Source: Apiotrichum sp. Y4204
Taxonomy: Eukaryota > Basidiomycota > Tremellomycetes > Trichosporonales > Trichosporonaceae
Assembly: GCA_025531455.1 (NCBI GenBank)
Contig: JAMYHL010000006.1
Span: 1,014,945 to 1,078,944, forward strand
Direction: 5' to 3'
DNA: 64,000 nt
The position numbers and the translations under genes were made by a program. Below the pieces are notes generated by a model that had not been told where the DNA came from, made no database searches, and saw only the letters and a program-made list of their open reading frames with translations. Below, in pieces: positions 21,701 through 33,100 of this stretch; within the stretch, counting starts at the first letter, position 1, and each line of letters opens with the position of its first letter.

Positions 21701-24700
21701 CCACGGATCCCAACGCCACGCCCCAGGCGCAGTCAGGAGGGCTGCGGCCGGCGCGTGCCCGCGCTTCGACCATCTCGTCCGGCGCAATATCTTTTGCGGG
21801 GACGTTTGGAATCACCACGCATAGTAACCATTCAACGACGGGCACCTTTGGCGGCCACATTCCGCATGCGGCCTCTGCGCAGTCTCTGCACGGCCATTTC
21901 GTCGGTCAGAGCGGGTCAACGACTCACCTTCCGCTGCCAGCACCAACGTTCCCTACCGCAGCAACGCCGCCGCGGCGCCCAGGGTCGATCCGCAGACTGT
22001 CAACAGGCCTCTTCCGCTCCGCATCCCCCAAACCGCACGATGTCCGGCCGATATCTCCCCGGCCAGTACCTGGCGCCGTTGCTGTGCCCGACGATTTCAG
22101 CCCACGAGACAGCTCGAACTCGCAGTCGCGCAGTGGATCTGTCATTGGCATGGCTCCTGTGGGTGACCGGGGACTTGACAAGAAGGACGTGGACACGACA
22201 GTTCATGCAGACGACACCACCGAAACCTGGCTGGGCCGTGTGCTGCTGATTAGCCGCCGGCAACTGTCGGCAGTTCTGGCCGAGAGGTGAGACCGCAATG
22301 AAGAGCTCTACTGACAACCCAGCTCGGACAAGTTCCACATGGACGCGCTTTGCAGCTACATGTCGCGTTTCGATTTCAACCACACCGCACTGGATGTTGC
22401 TCTGCGCCGTTTGCTCATGGACCTGTCGTTGCCTAAGGAAACCCAGCAGATTGACCGTGTTGTCGAGGCCTTTGCTACTCGCTACGAACAGTGCGAGCCA
22501 GGACTCTTTGGTGCCAAAGGTGGGTAACAAGCGTCGCCTGATCTGACCCCGCAGACAACACATATGTGCTTGCATTCTCGATGATGATGCTCCACACGGA
22601 CGCGTTCAACCGTCACAACAAGAACAAGATGACCAAAGCGGACTATGTGCGCAACACCCGCCTGGACGGCGTTCCAGAGACCACGCTGGAGGCATTCTAC
22701 GACAATATTACGTTTACGCCCTTTGTGTTTATTGAAGACGACAACGAGGCGTCCCTTGCTGCCGTTGGCGCGTCGACGGTGGCAAATGGCCCCGTCCGCC
22801 CAGGCAAAGTTGACGTGTACGATATGATTGCGAGCGGCACCGTCATGACGCTGCGCGCCAATGTCGAGTCGCTCATCCCCGCCGAATCCCCCTTCTCCTG
22901 TATGGGCACGCGTGCGTTCCTCGATGTCGACAGTCTGCAGCGCCGCTTCGCGGACGCGCATCCTCTGTCGTTTATCAAGTCGCGCCCGCGCCGCAAATCT
23001 TCGGTCACGATGCCGTCGCTTCCTGGCTCGCATCCGGACAAGACGCCCTCCAGACCGGTGGCAAAAGAGGAGATCCAGACTCTCAAGATTACCAAGGTCG
23101 GACTTATCACACGCAAGGGTGAATGCTTATGATGGATGTCCCTTTGTGCAGCACTTACACCAGATGACACGCTACTCCCGAATGGCAAGCGGCCGACAGG
23201 TCGCAAGTGGAAGAACTGGAGCGTCATCCTCACTGGCTCGCAGCTACTCTTCTTCAAGGACACCATACTGGCCCTGACGCTCATGGAGCAGATTCGCAAC
23301 TCGGGACGGCACGACCCCGATCAGCCCATTATTCCACGCATGACAAACTTCCAGCCCGACGAGGTGTTCTCCGTCAAGGAGTGTGTCGCCGTGTGGGATC
23401 GCGAGTACACCGAGGTGCCCTTTGCATTCCGCTTCATCATGCCGGCCGGCCGGCAATATCTGATGCAGGCCCTGGACGAGGTGGAGATGAACGACTGGCT
23501 GACGCTCATCAACTACGCCTCGACGTTCAAGTCCGCGGGCATCAGGATGCGTGCACAGGCTATCGACAGCGGAGAAGCTGTCCTTGCGGGCACGGCGGCG
23601 GCCGAGTCTCACCGCAAGGATCTCGCGAGCGCAAACGGCGGGATGCTCACCCCTCCCGCCGAGGCGCCCGCGGCCCGTACGGTTCTGTTCTCGGATACCA
23701 CGACTGTGGACGATGCACCTCCACCCACACGCCCCATGCTTCGCCGCGTGGGTTCTCTGCGTGCCACGCCGACACCAAAGGTGGACATCCAAGGCGCCAA
23801 CGATATTGTGACTGGCGGCGGCGAGCAGATCGAGGCAGTCATTGGCAGCGTCAAGGCCGAGCTTGCAGCAGGGCGCGGTACGGCCGCGGCTACTCGACCT
23901 GTGTCCATGCAGCCGCGGTCCCAGTCGGTTCCGTCGTACAAGTCGCTGCGCACCGAGACTATCCAGGAGCGCCTGCGTTGCCTGCGCGACATGGCTGGCG
24001 TGATTGAGAAGCGCCTTGCGGCCAACCTCCGCATTGGCCGGAATCTTGCGCTCCTCACACCGTTCCAGAAGGTGACGCGCGACCGCATCGAAGCCGCTGT
24101 TCCAGAGCTGGCGCAGGCAATTCGCAACGATCGCATCGACCTCGCCAAGCTGCATCTCTGGATCAGCATGCTGCTCAAGGACCAGGAGCGGGACGAGCGC
24201 GAGTGGGCTCGTGTGCGCCACGTCGCGCTGCAGGCCGCCGCCAAGAGCCTCCGCAACGGCTTGACTGTTATGGACCGTCGGGCAACACTCGCCCATCCGA
24301 TCGCGATACCAAAGCTCAGTCTCCCGTCTGACGAAGGTTGGAACATTGGTGACCCCACGCCCGACTGTATATCGCCGACTTCCCCGGGCCTCATGTCCCC
24401 GCCGACCGTATCGCGCGGCAGCTCGGGCAGCGGAAGCGAGCTTCCGACCATCTCGCGCAACAGCGCTGTGAGCGGTTCAAGCGACGTGTCCGCCGTGGAC
24501 CAGGACGAGCCCTTGTCGTCCAAGCGCACATCGTCTGGCTCTGGATGCTCAGAATACGAGCTCGCGAGCGAGTACCTCTCCGCATCGTCCGTGCTCTCCC
24601 TCCACGAGGAGCTCTTGCAGCAGCTCGGCGCTGCCGTCCCCGACCTGACGCTTGGACGGAACGGCCTGGGCAGTGCGGGCGGCAGCCTGAATGGGAGTGC

Positions 24701-24908
24701 CAGCGGCGGCCGCAGTCCGCGCAGCCCCGACGGGAGTGCCACACGCTCGCCGCTCGGCAACGAGCGCGAAATCGAGCAGCTTCACGACGACACGGCCGAG
24801 GAGCTGGCCGAGCACTGGCGCAACACCCGCGCCGCGACAAAAGTGAGCCTTGCGCGCCTGCCGCGCGGTGTCGGCGAGATCCAGAGCCGGATCGACAATT
24901 GGATCTAA
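18740..24908 (+). CDS. Arf guanine nucleotide exchange factor with Sec7 and PH domains
   Basis: Five exons (18740-19468, 19810-22286, 22323-22519, 22555-23118, 23152-24908) give 1,907 residues. About the first 1,040 residues are Ser/Pro/Thr-rich and probably disordered. The Sec7 domain spans about 1045-1195; the catalytic glutamate loop reads LPKETQQIDRVVEAFATRY and is followed by VLAFSMMMLHTDAFN. A PH domain follows at about 1336-1445 (KWKNWSVILTGSQLLFFKD to MNDWLTLINYAS), then a helical, probably coiled-coil region near 1595-1700. Sec7 followed by PH is the layout of EFA6 and yeast Syt1-type factors, which load GTP on Arf at membranes. An in-frame stop lies just upstream of the chosen ATG. 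The exon 1 donor could also lie 6 nt earlier, giving a form two residues shorter. Confidence 0.88.
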
Positions 24909-25056
24909 TGCGTGCCTGGCAAAAGTGTATAGGATTAGAGGGGATGAGTCGGACATCGGTTGTAGGATAGATATATTACAGATGGACACGCTCAGTTATG
25001 ATGATGCTTGGAAATGTGTGAGCGGGGCAGGGTGCAAGGAGCGAGATGACGAGGGT

Positions 25057-25394
25057 TACTGTAGAGTATCGATATTACAAGACACCTTGGCGGAACTATA
25101 TTCGCTCCCCCCAGCTACCAGGGACGAGACAAAGCCACTGTGACCTGTGACACTACAAGACATTAGGAATATTATTAGGATTTTTTCCTATTGTCTTGTG
25201 GAATGGATTAGGAAATTGTATGAGGAAGCTTGATGACATTAGCTTTTTTGTAATGTCCTTTCACCTATTACATATTTCCTAATAGCCCTAATACCCCTGG
25301 TCCACAGGACAGCCTAGGTGTGACCTGTGACAGCACAAGACAAATTGGCTGTGACCCGTGACAGGGTGTCTTGTAATATCAAAACTCTACAGTA
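25057..25394. mobile_element. MITE-like element with terminal inverted repeats, 338 bp
   Basis: The ends are inverted copies of about 30 nt: the left end (25057-25086) begins TACTGTAGAGTATCGATATT and the reverse complement of the right end (25365-25394) begins TACTGTAGAGTTTTGATATT, with about 26 of 30 positions equal. TA stands at both outer edges, consistent with a Tc1/mariner-type TA target duplication. Inside are two direct copies of TGTGACCTGTGACA (about 25140 and 25319) and AT-rich TTAGGAAT-type inverted segments, unlike the GC-rich surroundings. There is no reading frame of any size, so it would depend on a transposase made elsewhere. It sits between the 3' ends of the Arf exchange factor gene and EMC2. 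Confidence 0.8.
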
Positions 25395-25453
25395 GTACCG
25401 TGTCTAATGGGAGGGTGCACGATCCGCATTTATCCATACAAAAATATAACATT

Positions 25454-26650
25454 CTACACCGCGGCGAGAACGGCCCTGCTGACGCTGAGGTTTGCGCCCC
25501 CGATCGCGAGGATGCGCTCGGTCGCGAGGGCGTCCAGTTTGCGCAGTTGTTCGGGAGTCGACGGCGCGCCGTCCATCGATGTCGGGTGTGAGGACTCGAG
25601 GAGGCGCTGGGCGCACTGGGGTTAGTGACGGGCACATGGAAACAACGAGTGTGGGCCGATCAGACAACAGACATGACACGGTAGATGAAACTCGCTGGTC
25701 TTTATATTATTTTCACCAGCCCCCATCACGCGTACCTGCCACAACCACATCATCGTCCAGACAAAGCACCCTCAACTCACCCGCTTGATTCCCCACCACG
25801 TGCGTGTGCGGCGTCCGCCTGGCGCCGCGTCTGGCGGTGTCTCCATCTCGGACGCGCGGAGGAAGTACTTGAGCGCGAGCTGGTAATCGCTGAGTGTCAG
25901 TCCACGACATCATTCCACGTCTTTGGCGGAAGCTGCGCCAACTGCCAGCACCCACCCCATAGTAAAGGCCGTTTCGCCCGCCCGGGTGACGGTGTGACTG
26001 TCCCACGTCTGGAGGACCATCACGTGCCCGAGGGCGGTGAGCGACTGACCGTACGCGCCCTCGTCGGCGTACAGCTCGGCGAGGAGGGACCATGCGCTCG
26101 CGTCGACGTAGAATGTGTCGAGATACTCGAGAAGACGGGTGATCATCGACGTGCGCGTCGGCGCGAGAGCCACGAGGCGCTGGTGGGCCGACTGCTGTCA
26201 GAGAACTGTGTGGTTGTAGCAGTACGCACGATGTTGGTCTCATCGTGCTTCAGCAGCGCACGGTACACGCCCTGCGCGCGGTCCGACTCGCCGAGGGCCT
26301 CGAGCCGCAAGCCCGCGAGAAGGTCGACACGCGGCGACTTGGGGAAGCGGTTCTGCAGTGCGCGGATTTGTGTCTGCGGTTAGAGAAGTCATGGGTCGAA
26401 GAGCCAACAGCCACCCACATTCGCTAGCGAGACCTTGCCAAGATCGAGGGCCGCGATGGCGAGCTGTTCCCGCACCGCCCATTCTGGCGTCAGTTGGCTC
26501 TTCGAGAGACCGTTTAGCCGGGCTCGACGTACCTGTCTCTCCCGATGTTCCTGCTGCAAGCACCTTGGGCGCGAGACGCACGACCTGCTCCGAGTTCCGT
26601 GCGCCGAGGACGCGCCAGCGCGCGAGCTGCTCAATCTCGGCTGTGGACAT
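25454..26650 (-). CDS. EMC2: ER membrane protein complex subunit 2
   Basis: EMC2 is a cytosolic TPR subunit of the EMC, the insertase for tail-anchored and multipass membrane proteins. Six exons (26650-26533, 26483-26419, 26373-26230, 26191-25956, 25889-25781, 25615-25454) give 277 residues, close to the roughly 290 of animal EMC2. Typical segments are RFPKSPRVDLLAGLRLEALG, YRALLKHDETN, DASAWSLLAELYADEGAYGQS and DYQLALKYFLRASEME. There is no signal peptide or membrane segment, as expected. It diverges from TRA1 across a 507-bp shared promoter that holds a perfect palindrome. Confidence 0.92.
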
Positions 26651-27157
26651 TGTGTGGGATGGAGTGGAGAGAGGAAGACGAAGTGACAGTTGAGATATCA
26701 GAGCGAGACCGAGGGGTGACGTGTGGGGAGACAATGCAGGTACGCAGGTACGCAGGTGCATGATGGCCCAGGGTCGATTGTGGGGCTCCGCCTATATCGC
26801 CGCGGCGATATAGAATCCCACTGTAGGGGTCTACGGGTCTGCCAGATTCTTGTCTTCCCTCCCTCCCTCCTTCCCCTCCACACTCCCGCATGCAGTTCCA
26901 GCTCGGCTTTTTGACTCTGTTCATTATCCAAAACATCACCATCACCATCACACTCGCCCTCATCACCATCAGTGCGCCATCCACCACCACCGCCATCCCC
27001 GTCATCTAGCCCGGCGACCATCTTGCAAGCACATTCAGCGCGTACTTATCCCCCGACGCACCCGCGCCGCTTCCTACACTCCCCCACCTTGCGCATGGCC
27101 CGCTAGGGTGGTCACTCGCCCCGGCCACCTCCACCTCTCCGCGACAAACACGCTTCC
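26651..27157. promoter_or_regulatory. Divergent EMC2/TRA1 promoter
   Basis: 507 bp between two start codons facing away from each other. It holds a perfect 22-bp palindrome at 26792-26813, GCAGGTAC tandem units near 26736-26757, a pyrimidine tract and CATCAC repeats around 26930-26975. Confidence 0.65.
26792..26813. repeat. Perfect 22-bp palindrome
   Basis: The half-site CTATATCGCCG is followed directly by its exact reverse complement, with no spacer. It lies 142 bp upstream of the EMC2 ATG and 345 bp upstream of the TRA1 ATG. It could be a dimeric protein-binding site; no known factor was matched. Confidence 0.9.
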
Positions 27158-30100
27158 ATGGCCACACCAAAGCCGCCATCAGCTGGCCCACCGGGGCCGC
27201 CGGGACCCGGGGGACCCGGCGCTGCAGCCGGGCGGCCGCGGCAGCCATCCATTGCGACTGCACCGACACCAACGGCTGTCGGCACACCAACGGCAACCGC
27301 CACGCCGACGACTCACGGCGGGCACCTCACGACAACAGGGCCGATGACGGTGCCCGAGTGCGAGGCGCTCGCGGCCCAGCTGTCGGATACCGGCATTCCG
27401 CTCCGGCGGCGGATGGAGATTGCGAGCGAGCTGCGCGACAGCGCAGAGTCGAACCGCGACTTTGCCTTCTACGACAAGTATCTCGGCATCTTCATCCCGA
27501 CGCTCATCAACATTCTTGGCGAGGAGAAGCACATTGTGTTTGTCAAGGACAATAGCGAGCAGCGCTACCGCCACACGCTGCTCGCCTACCTCCAGCGCCT
27601 GCCGCACACCGAGCCCTTCCGCCAGCACGAGGCGCGCGTCATGGAGCTCATGGTCAAGCTGCTCAAGGTCGAGAACGAGGACAATGCGCTGCTGTGTATA
27701 AAAATAATGATAGATGGCTTCAGAAGCCACAAGGACCAGGCCGAGCCGTTTGTCGAGCAATTCCTCGATCTCGTCAAGCAGATGTACTCGAACCTCAAAG
27801 GTGTTGTGGAGAAGGAGTTTGGCACGCCAGCCGGCAAGTCTCAGGTGAGCTGATGCTTGGCCCAAAGAAGCTAACGTCCAGGCTGGAACTCCGGGGACCC
27901 CCGCTGACGGGGCACCGCCGCCGCCGCAGCCGCAGCCGTCATCCTCCAGCCACACGCATCTCTCCCACGCGCTCCATTCGCCGAAGGTCCTCACCGAATG
28001 CCCTATAGCCGTCGTCCTCATATTCCAGACGTACAAATCCGTCATGGGTCCCGCGATGCTCGATCTCTCGCCGCTTGTCATGGAGAGCATAAAGATACAG
28101 CCCGAGCCCCAGCGCATAGCACACCTTGAGGCCAAGGAGCGTGGCGACATTTTCGTCGGCGTCGCGCCGGGAATCACCAACCGGGAAATGTACGCGGAGC
28201 TGATCAAGACCCAGGTCAAGACCATGGCCTTCTTGGCTTACGTGCTCCGTGGTTCGTCCCAGGCCAATGTCAAGGACTATCTGGAAATATTCCCCGAGGC
28301 GTGCATCCGGTTACTGCGCGACTGTCCGCCCGAGGACGTCAGCACGCGCAAGGAACTGCTGGTCGCGACCCGTCATATCCTCACTGCAGACTCGCGTTCG
28401 TCCTTCATTCCCTACATCGACACTCTACTCGAAGAACGCGTTCTAGTCGGAACGGGAGTCTCGAGTCGCGAGTCGCTGCGCCCCCTCGCGTCGTCTGTCG
28501 TCGCAGACCTCATCCACCACGTCCGTAACGAGCTTCCCATCGCACAGTTGAGCCGCGTAGTGTACGTCTTCAGCTGCAATCTCAACGACCCGACATTCTC
28601 CAGCTCCATACAGACCATGTGCGCCAAGCTGCTCAACACGATTGTCGACTCAATAGCCAAGCAGGGCGACGCTGAACAGAGCGCCAAGCTGATGCGGAGC
28701 ATGTTCATCGCGTCGCTCGAGAAGCTCCAAGCAATGACCGAGGCGTATGACAAGCTCAAGGCGCTGTCGCTCCGCGACAAAGGGAAGGGCAAGGCGAAGG
28801 AGGAGAGCGGCGACGTCAAGATGGACGACCCTGAGGACCCAGCAGCCGAGCGCCTGGCATATGGCTGGCGAGAGATTGAACAGGCCATGCCAGTCAACCA
28901 GGTCGCGTATGCGAACGAGACCCTCGATGGCTTCTGTCGCGAGGCGCGATACCTCTTCAAGACCCTGCTGCACACGTTCCGCACTCTGCTCACCTATACC
29001 CGACAAGGAGAAAACCCGGTCCCCGCACCAGATGGCGAGCTTCTGTCAAAGTTCTTCGAGCACGCCCTTCGGTGTATCGCCATATACGACAACAACCGCG
29101 ATCCGCGAGAGCCGAAGGAGGCGATCGAGCTGCTATCTCAGATTCTCCTCCTGTTCGACCCGCATTCGTTCCGTGAGGTCTGGACAACGCATATGGACTT
29201 CTTCGTCGAGAGCGCGTTCCAGAACCCCCAGGTCTTCTCGGTGCTTCAGATTCTCATCACACACGAGTCTGTGTCGCACCAGCTTGTCGCCATCTCGCTT
29301 AAGCATCTCATGAGTCATCTGGACGAGGTCGGCAGCTACTCGCCGAAGCGGGCGACCCTCACTTTGCGGCTGTTCAAGATCTCGTTCTTGGCCATTAACA
29401 CGTACATAACGACCAACGAGATTGTGCTCGTGCCTCATCTGCAGAAGCTCATCATGCGCTCGTTTGCGCTGGCACCAAAGGCCAACGACCCCTCTGTCTA
29501 CTACCAGATCCTGCGCGCACTCTTCCGGTCGATTGGTGGTGGCCGGTTCGACCAGCTGTACAAGGAGGTTCTCCCTATCCTCCAGGAGATGCTCGACAAC
29601 CTCTCCTACCTCCTCCAGCATGCCACCGACCCCGTGCAGCGCGACCTCTTTGTCGAGCTGACCCTCACGGTACCCGTCCGCCTTACCAATCTCCTCCCGC
29701 ACTTGAGCTACCTCATGCGCCCCTTGGTGCATGCGCTTCAGGCCGGCGCAGAGTTGATAAGCCAAGGTCTGCGCACATTGGAGCTGTGCATTGACAACCT
29801 CACTGCCGACTTCCTGGATCCGACCATGAACCCTGTCTTCCGTGATCTGATGGCCGCACTCCACAAGCTGCTAAAGACCGTTCCGGCACAACGCAACCAT
29901 TCTCACGCCGCGGTCAAGATCCTTGGCAAACTCGGTGGTCGTAACAGGCGGTACACCGATGTGGAGAACCTCTTGGAGTACAAGCCCTGCCCGAACGAGC
30001 TTACTGCACCAATTTCGTTTGAGGGCAAGAGGACCACCTTTGAGCTCACGCCGCTCGTCAACGCTGCCGCCCTCACCGTCACTGGAGAGGACTTTGCCGC

Positions 30101-33100
30101 CTGCGAGGACGATGGCCTCGAGGTGCTCATGCTCTCTGCCATGTCGATGCTGCACAGCGAACGACAGGACACGGAAGGCACGCCAGTGTTCCGTCAGACA
30201 ATTAAGACGCTCTTTCAGGCAGCCCACAAGCCATCGCTGGCCGAGCGTGCAGTTGAATTCCTGCGCGGCTTCTGCAAGCGGGTCTTTATTGCTGAGCTCA
30301 AGCGTAGCGACTCCAAGGAGGACAAGCTGCTACCGGACACAAACCATCGCCTGCGTCCCTCGCAGCTCACTCTGGCCCTCACCGATGCCATAGTCCACTG
30401 CCTTGCGGAGACAACCTCGGTGGACCGCGAGCAAGCTGCCGAAACCCTCACCTTGATCATCTCCGACTTTAAGGAGCTCGCAACGAACCCGGAGGTCGTC
30501 AACAACAAGGAGACGAACCGCGCGCTTGACCGCTTCGTATTGGCATTCGTCCGCCGATTCACCAACCTCTGCCAGGATGAGGACTGGAACCACAAGATGG
30601 CCGGCGTGACCGCCATGGACGTGTTTGTCCGCCGCGCACAGCTCAGCCGCAAGTACATTGTCGAGCTGCAGACTGAGTTTGTCCGCGTTCTCATGTTTGC
30701 GCTCCGCGACGCACCCCGTGACCCACCAAACTCGGTCAACGAGATCATCGAGCTCGTGCAGTACCTCATCCGCTTGTGCCAGTCGCACGACGACGGCAAG
30801 CAGAAGCAGAACCGTTTGACCGAGATTCTTGTCCGCGAGCTCAACTCGCAGAGCAAGCTTGCCCGCGAGGCGTCACAAGACTGCATCAAGCTCCTGGCCG
30901 AGGTGGTCGACCAGCCGATATCGACCGTTATTGGCGACGTCACGCGTTCAGTCCTTCTCGACACATCCGCCGGACCTGTGTTCTCCAAGCCCCTCCGCGC
31001 CCTTTCCTCGTTTGCTATGCAGGTGGGCAACATCGACTGCGTCACGTACCTCATGGATCTCCGCCCGCCAGTACCCAAGATCAACGACGAGTTTGTTCGT
31101 CTCGTCCAGGAGGTGCTTGCGCTCGCGGACGTGGACGACGCAAGCCTCATCCCCAACAAGCGCGGTGAGCCTCCGAGCCACAAGCAGAGCTTCTGGCTCA
31201 AAAACCTGCGCATTGCGTGCCTCCGCATGCTGCGTTCAACAATGAACAATCAGGAGTTTAACGAGCGCCCGGCGCTGGCCCCCATTCGCCAGCGTATCAT
31301 CACAGTCTACTTCAAGCACGTCTACTCCCCGCAGCCTGAGATTGTGGATGTCGCCCACGGTGGCCTGCACGATGTGATTCAGCAGCAGAACAAGCTCCCG
31401 AAAGAGGTCCTCCAGTCCGGTCTGCGCCCAATTCTTGTCAACCTCGCCGACGCCAAGCGTCTCAGCGTGCCTGGCTTGGAGGGTCTTGCCCGCTTCCTTG
31501 AGCTGCTCACCAACTACTTCAAGGTCGAGATTGGCGTCAAGCTTCTCGATCACTTTGACACCCTCGCGGACGTGCAGATGCTTGCCAAGGCCGCTGCTGG
31601 TCCTCTTGAGGACAACCCGGACATTTCGCGCATGACGCGCCTGGTCAACATCTTCCGCCTCCTTCCCCCCGCGGCCGTCCAGTATCTGAAGCAGCTCACC
31701 AACCACGTCGTCAACGTTGAGGCGCAGCTCCACCAGAGCGCCCCAGGCCCGTTCACTGAGAACATTGCAAAGTACCTCGACAGGTATCATGTGGAGGGCG
31801 CGCAGAACCTCCTGGACAACATTCGTAACGCTCGCGTGGTGTGGACGTACCGAAACATCATCGCCTCCGGCAAGGCGCCCAAGCTCGTCAAGGAGCTGAG
31901 CGACAAGGCCGAGCAGATCTGTTCGTTGTCTTTCGGCGACCCCGAGCAGTTTGATCTCGTGCTCCCTGGCCTGCAGCTCATCAAGGAGTTGTCCCAGCAG
32001 TCTCCCTCGTGGCTTGCTGAACGCGAACCGGTCCTGGAGGCCATCGTGGGTGTCTGGCGCTCAATCGTCCAGCGTTCCCGCGACCCGAAGTCCGACATGG
32101 GCGACTCGCACTACCAGACGATCCCGCCGCTTATCCTCTCAATGTTCATGAGCACCCTCGAGCACCAGCAGCACATCCCGCTTCTCTTCCACGTGGTTGA
32201 GGCGTACGAAATCCGCTCCAGCTTCGATCGCTCAAATGTCGCTTTCTTCCTATACCAGCGCGTTGCGCTTCAGGAGAGCGTCGAGTATCGCCGCGAGGTC
32301 ATCGACTACTTCATGAACCTGTACGAGGAGGAGAGTGTTGTTACATGGGCGTTCAAGACCAATGCCCTCCGGTTGGTTGTCAACCCCACACTGCGTGTCT
32401 ACTTCGCCGACGCCTCCAACGACGGGTCGCTCGTGCAACAGTCGCTCATTCAGAAGATTGCTGAGCGCATGTGGCGTCCCCTCTCGGTCACCCCCGTCGC
32501 GAAGCAGCGCGAGGACACCCTCCTGATCGAGATCTTTGCGCTCACCACGCTGCTCGTCAAGAACGCCGGACCCAAGGTTCTCGATACGCGTAAGGAAGTG
32601 TTCAAGCTCGCCTGGATGGGCATCAATCTTTTAGAGCCTACAGTGAAGCTGATGGCGTATGTTCTCACCGCCAGCTTCATGGTCACATACGAGACCCCCG
32701 TGAAGTTTGTGCGCCTTACGTGGACTGGTCTGTTGAGGCTCAAGGAGAACGAAGCGAAGGGACTGTTCCGCCAGGCTATCGACACCCTTGCCTCGTGCCT
32801 CTCAGTGCGCGATCCGCCTACTCCGGGAGTTATTCCAGACTGGGCGCAAAAGGTCAAGACCGTGCTCGTCGAGGAGGGCCACGCGACGAGCACTCTTGTC
32901 GTCGTGTGCGAGCTGCTCGTCAACCATCCGGATCTCTTCTACGACTACCGCGAGCTGTATGTGCCGCACATAGCCATATCGCTACAGAAGCTCGGCTTCG
33001 TCGCCGCCGCCACCCCTGAGATGAAGAAGCTCACCGTCGACGTTATAGAGCTCATCTTCCGCTGGGAGCGGCGCCGTATCGAATCACGCGAGGAGGCCGC

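Noticed and set aside
23244..24296. 350-codon minus-strand frame inside the Arf exchange factor gene
   Set aside because: Antisense shadow of the PH-domain exon with no recognisable motifs.
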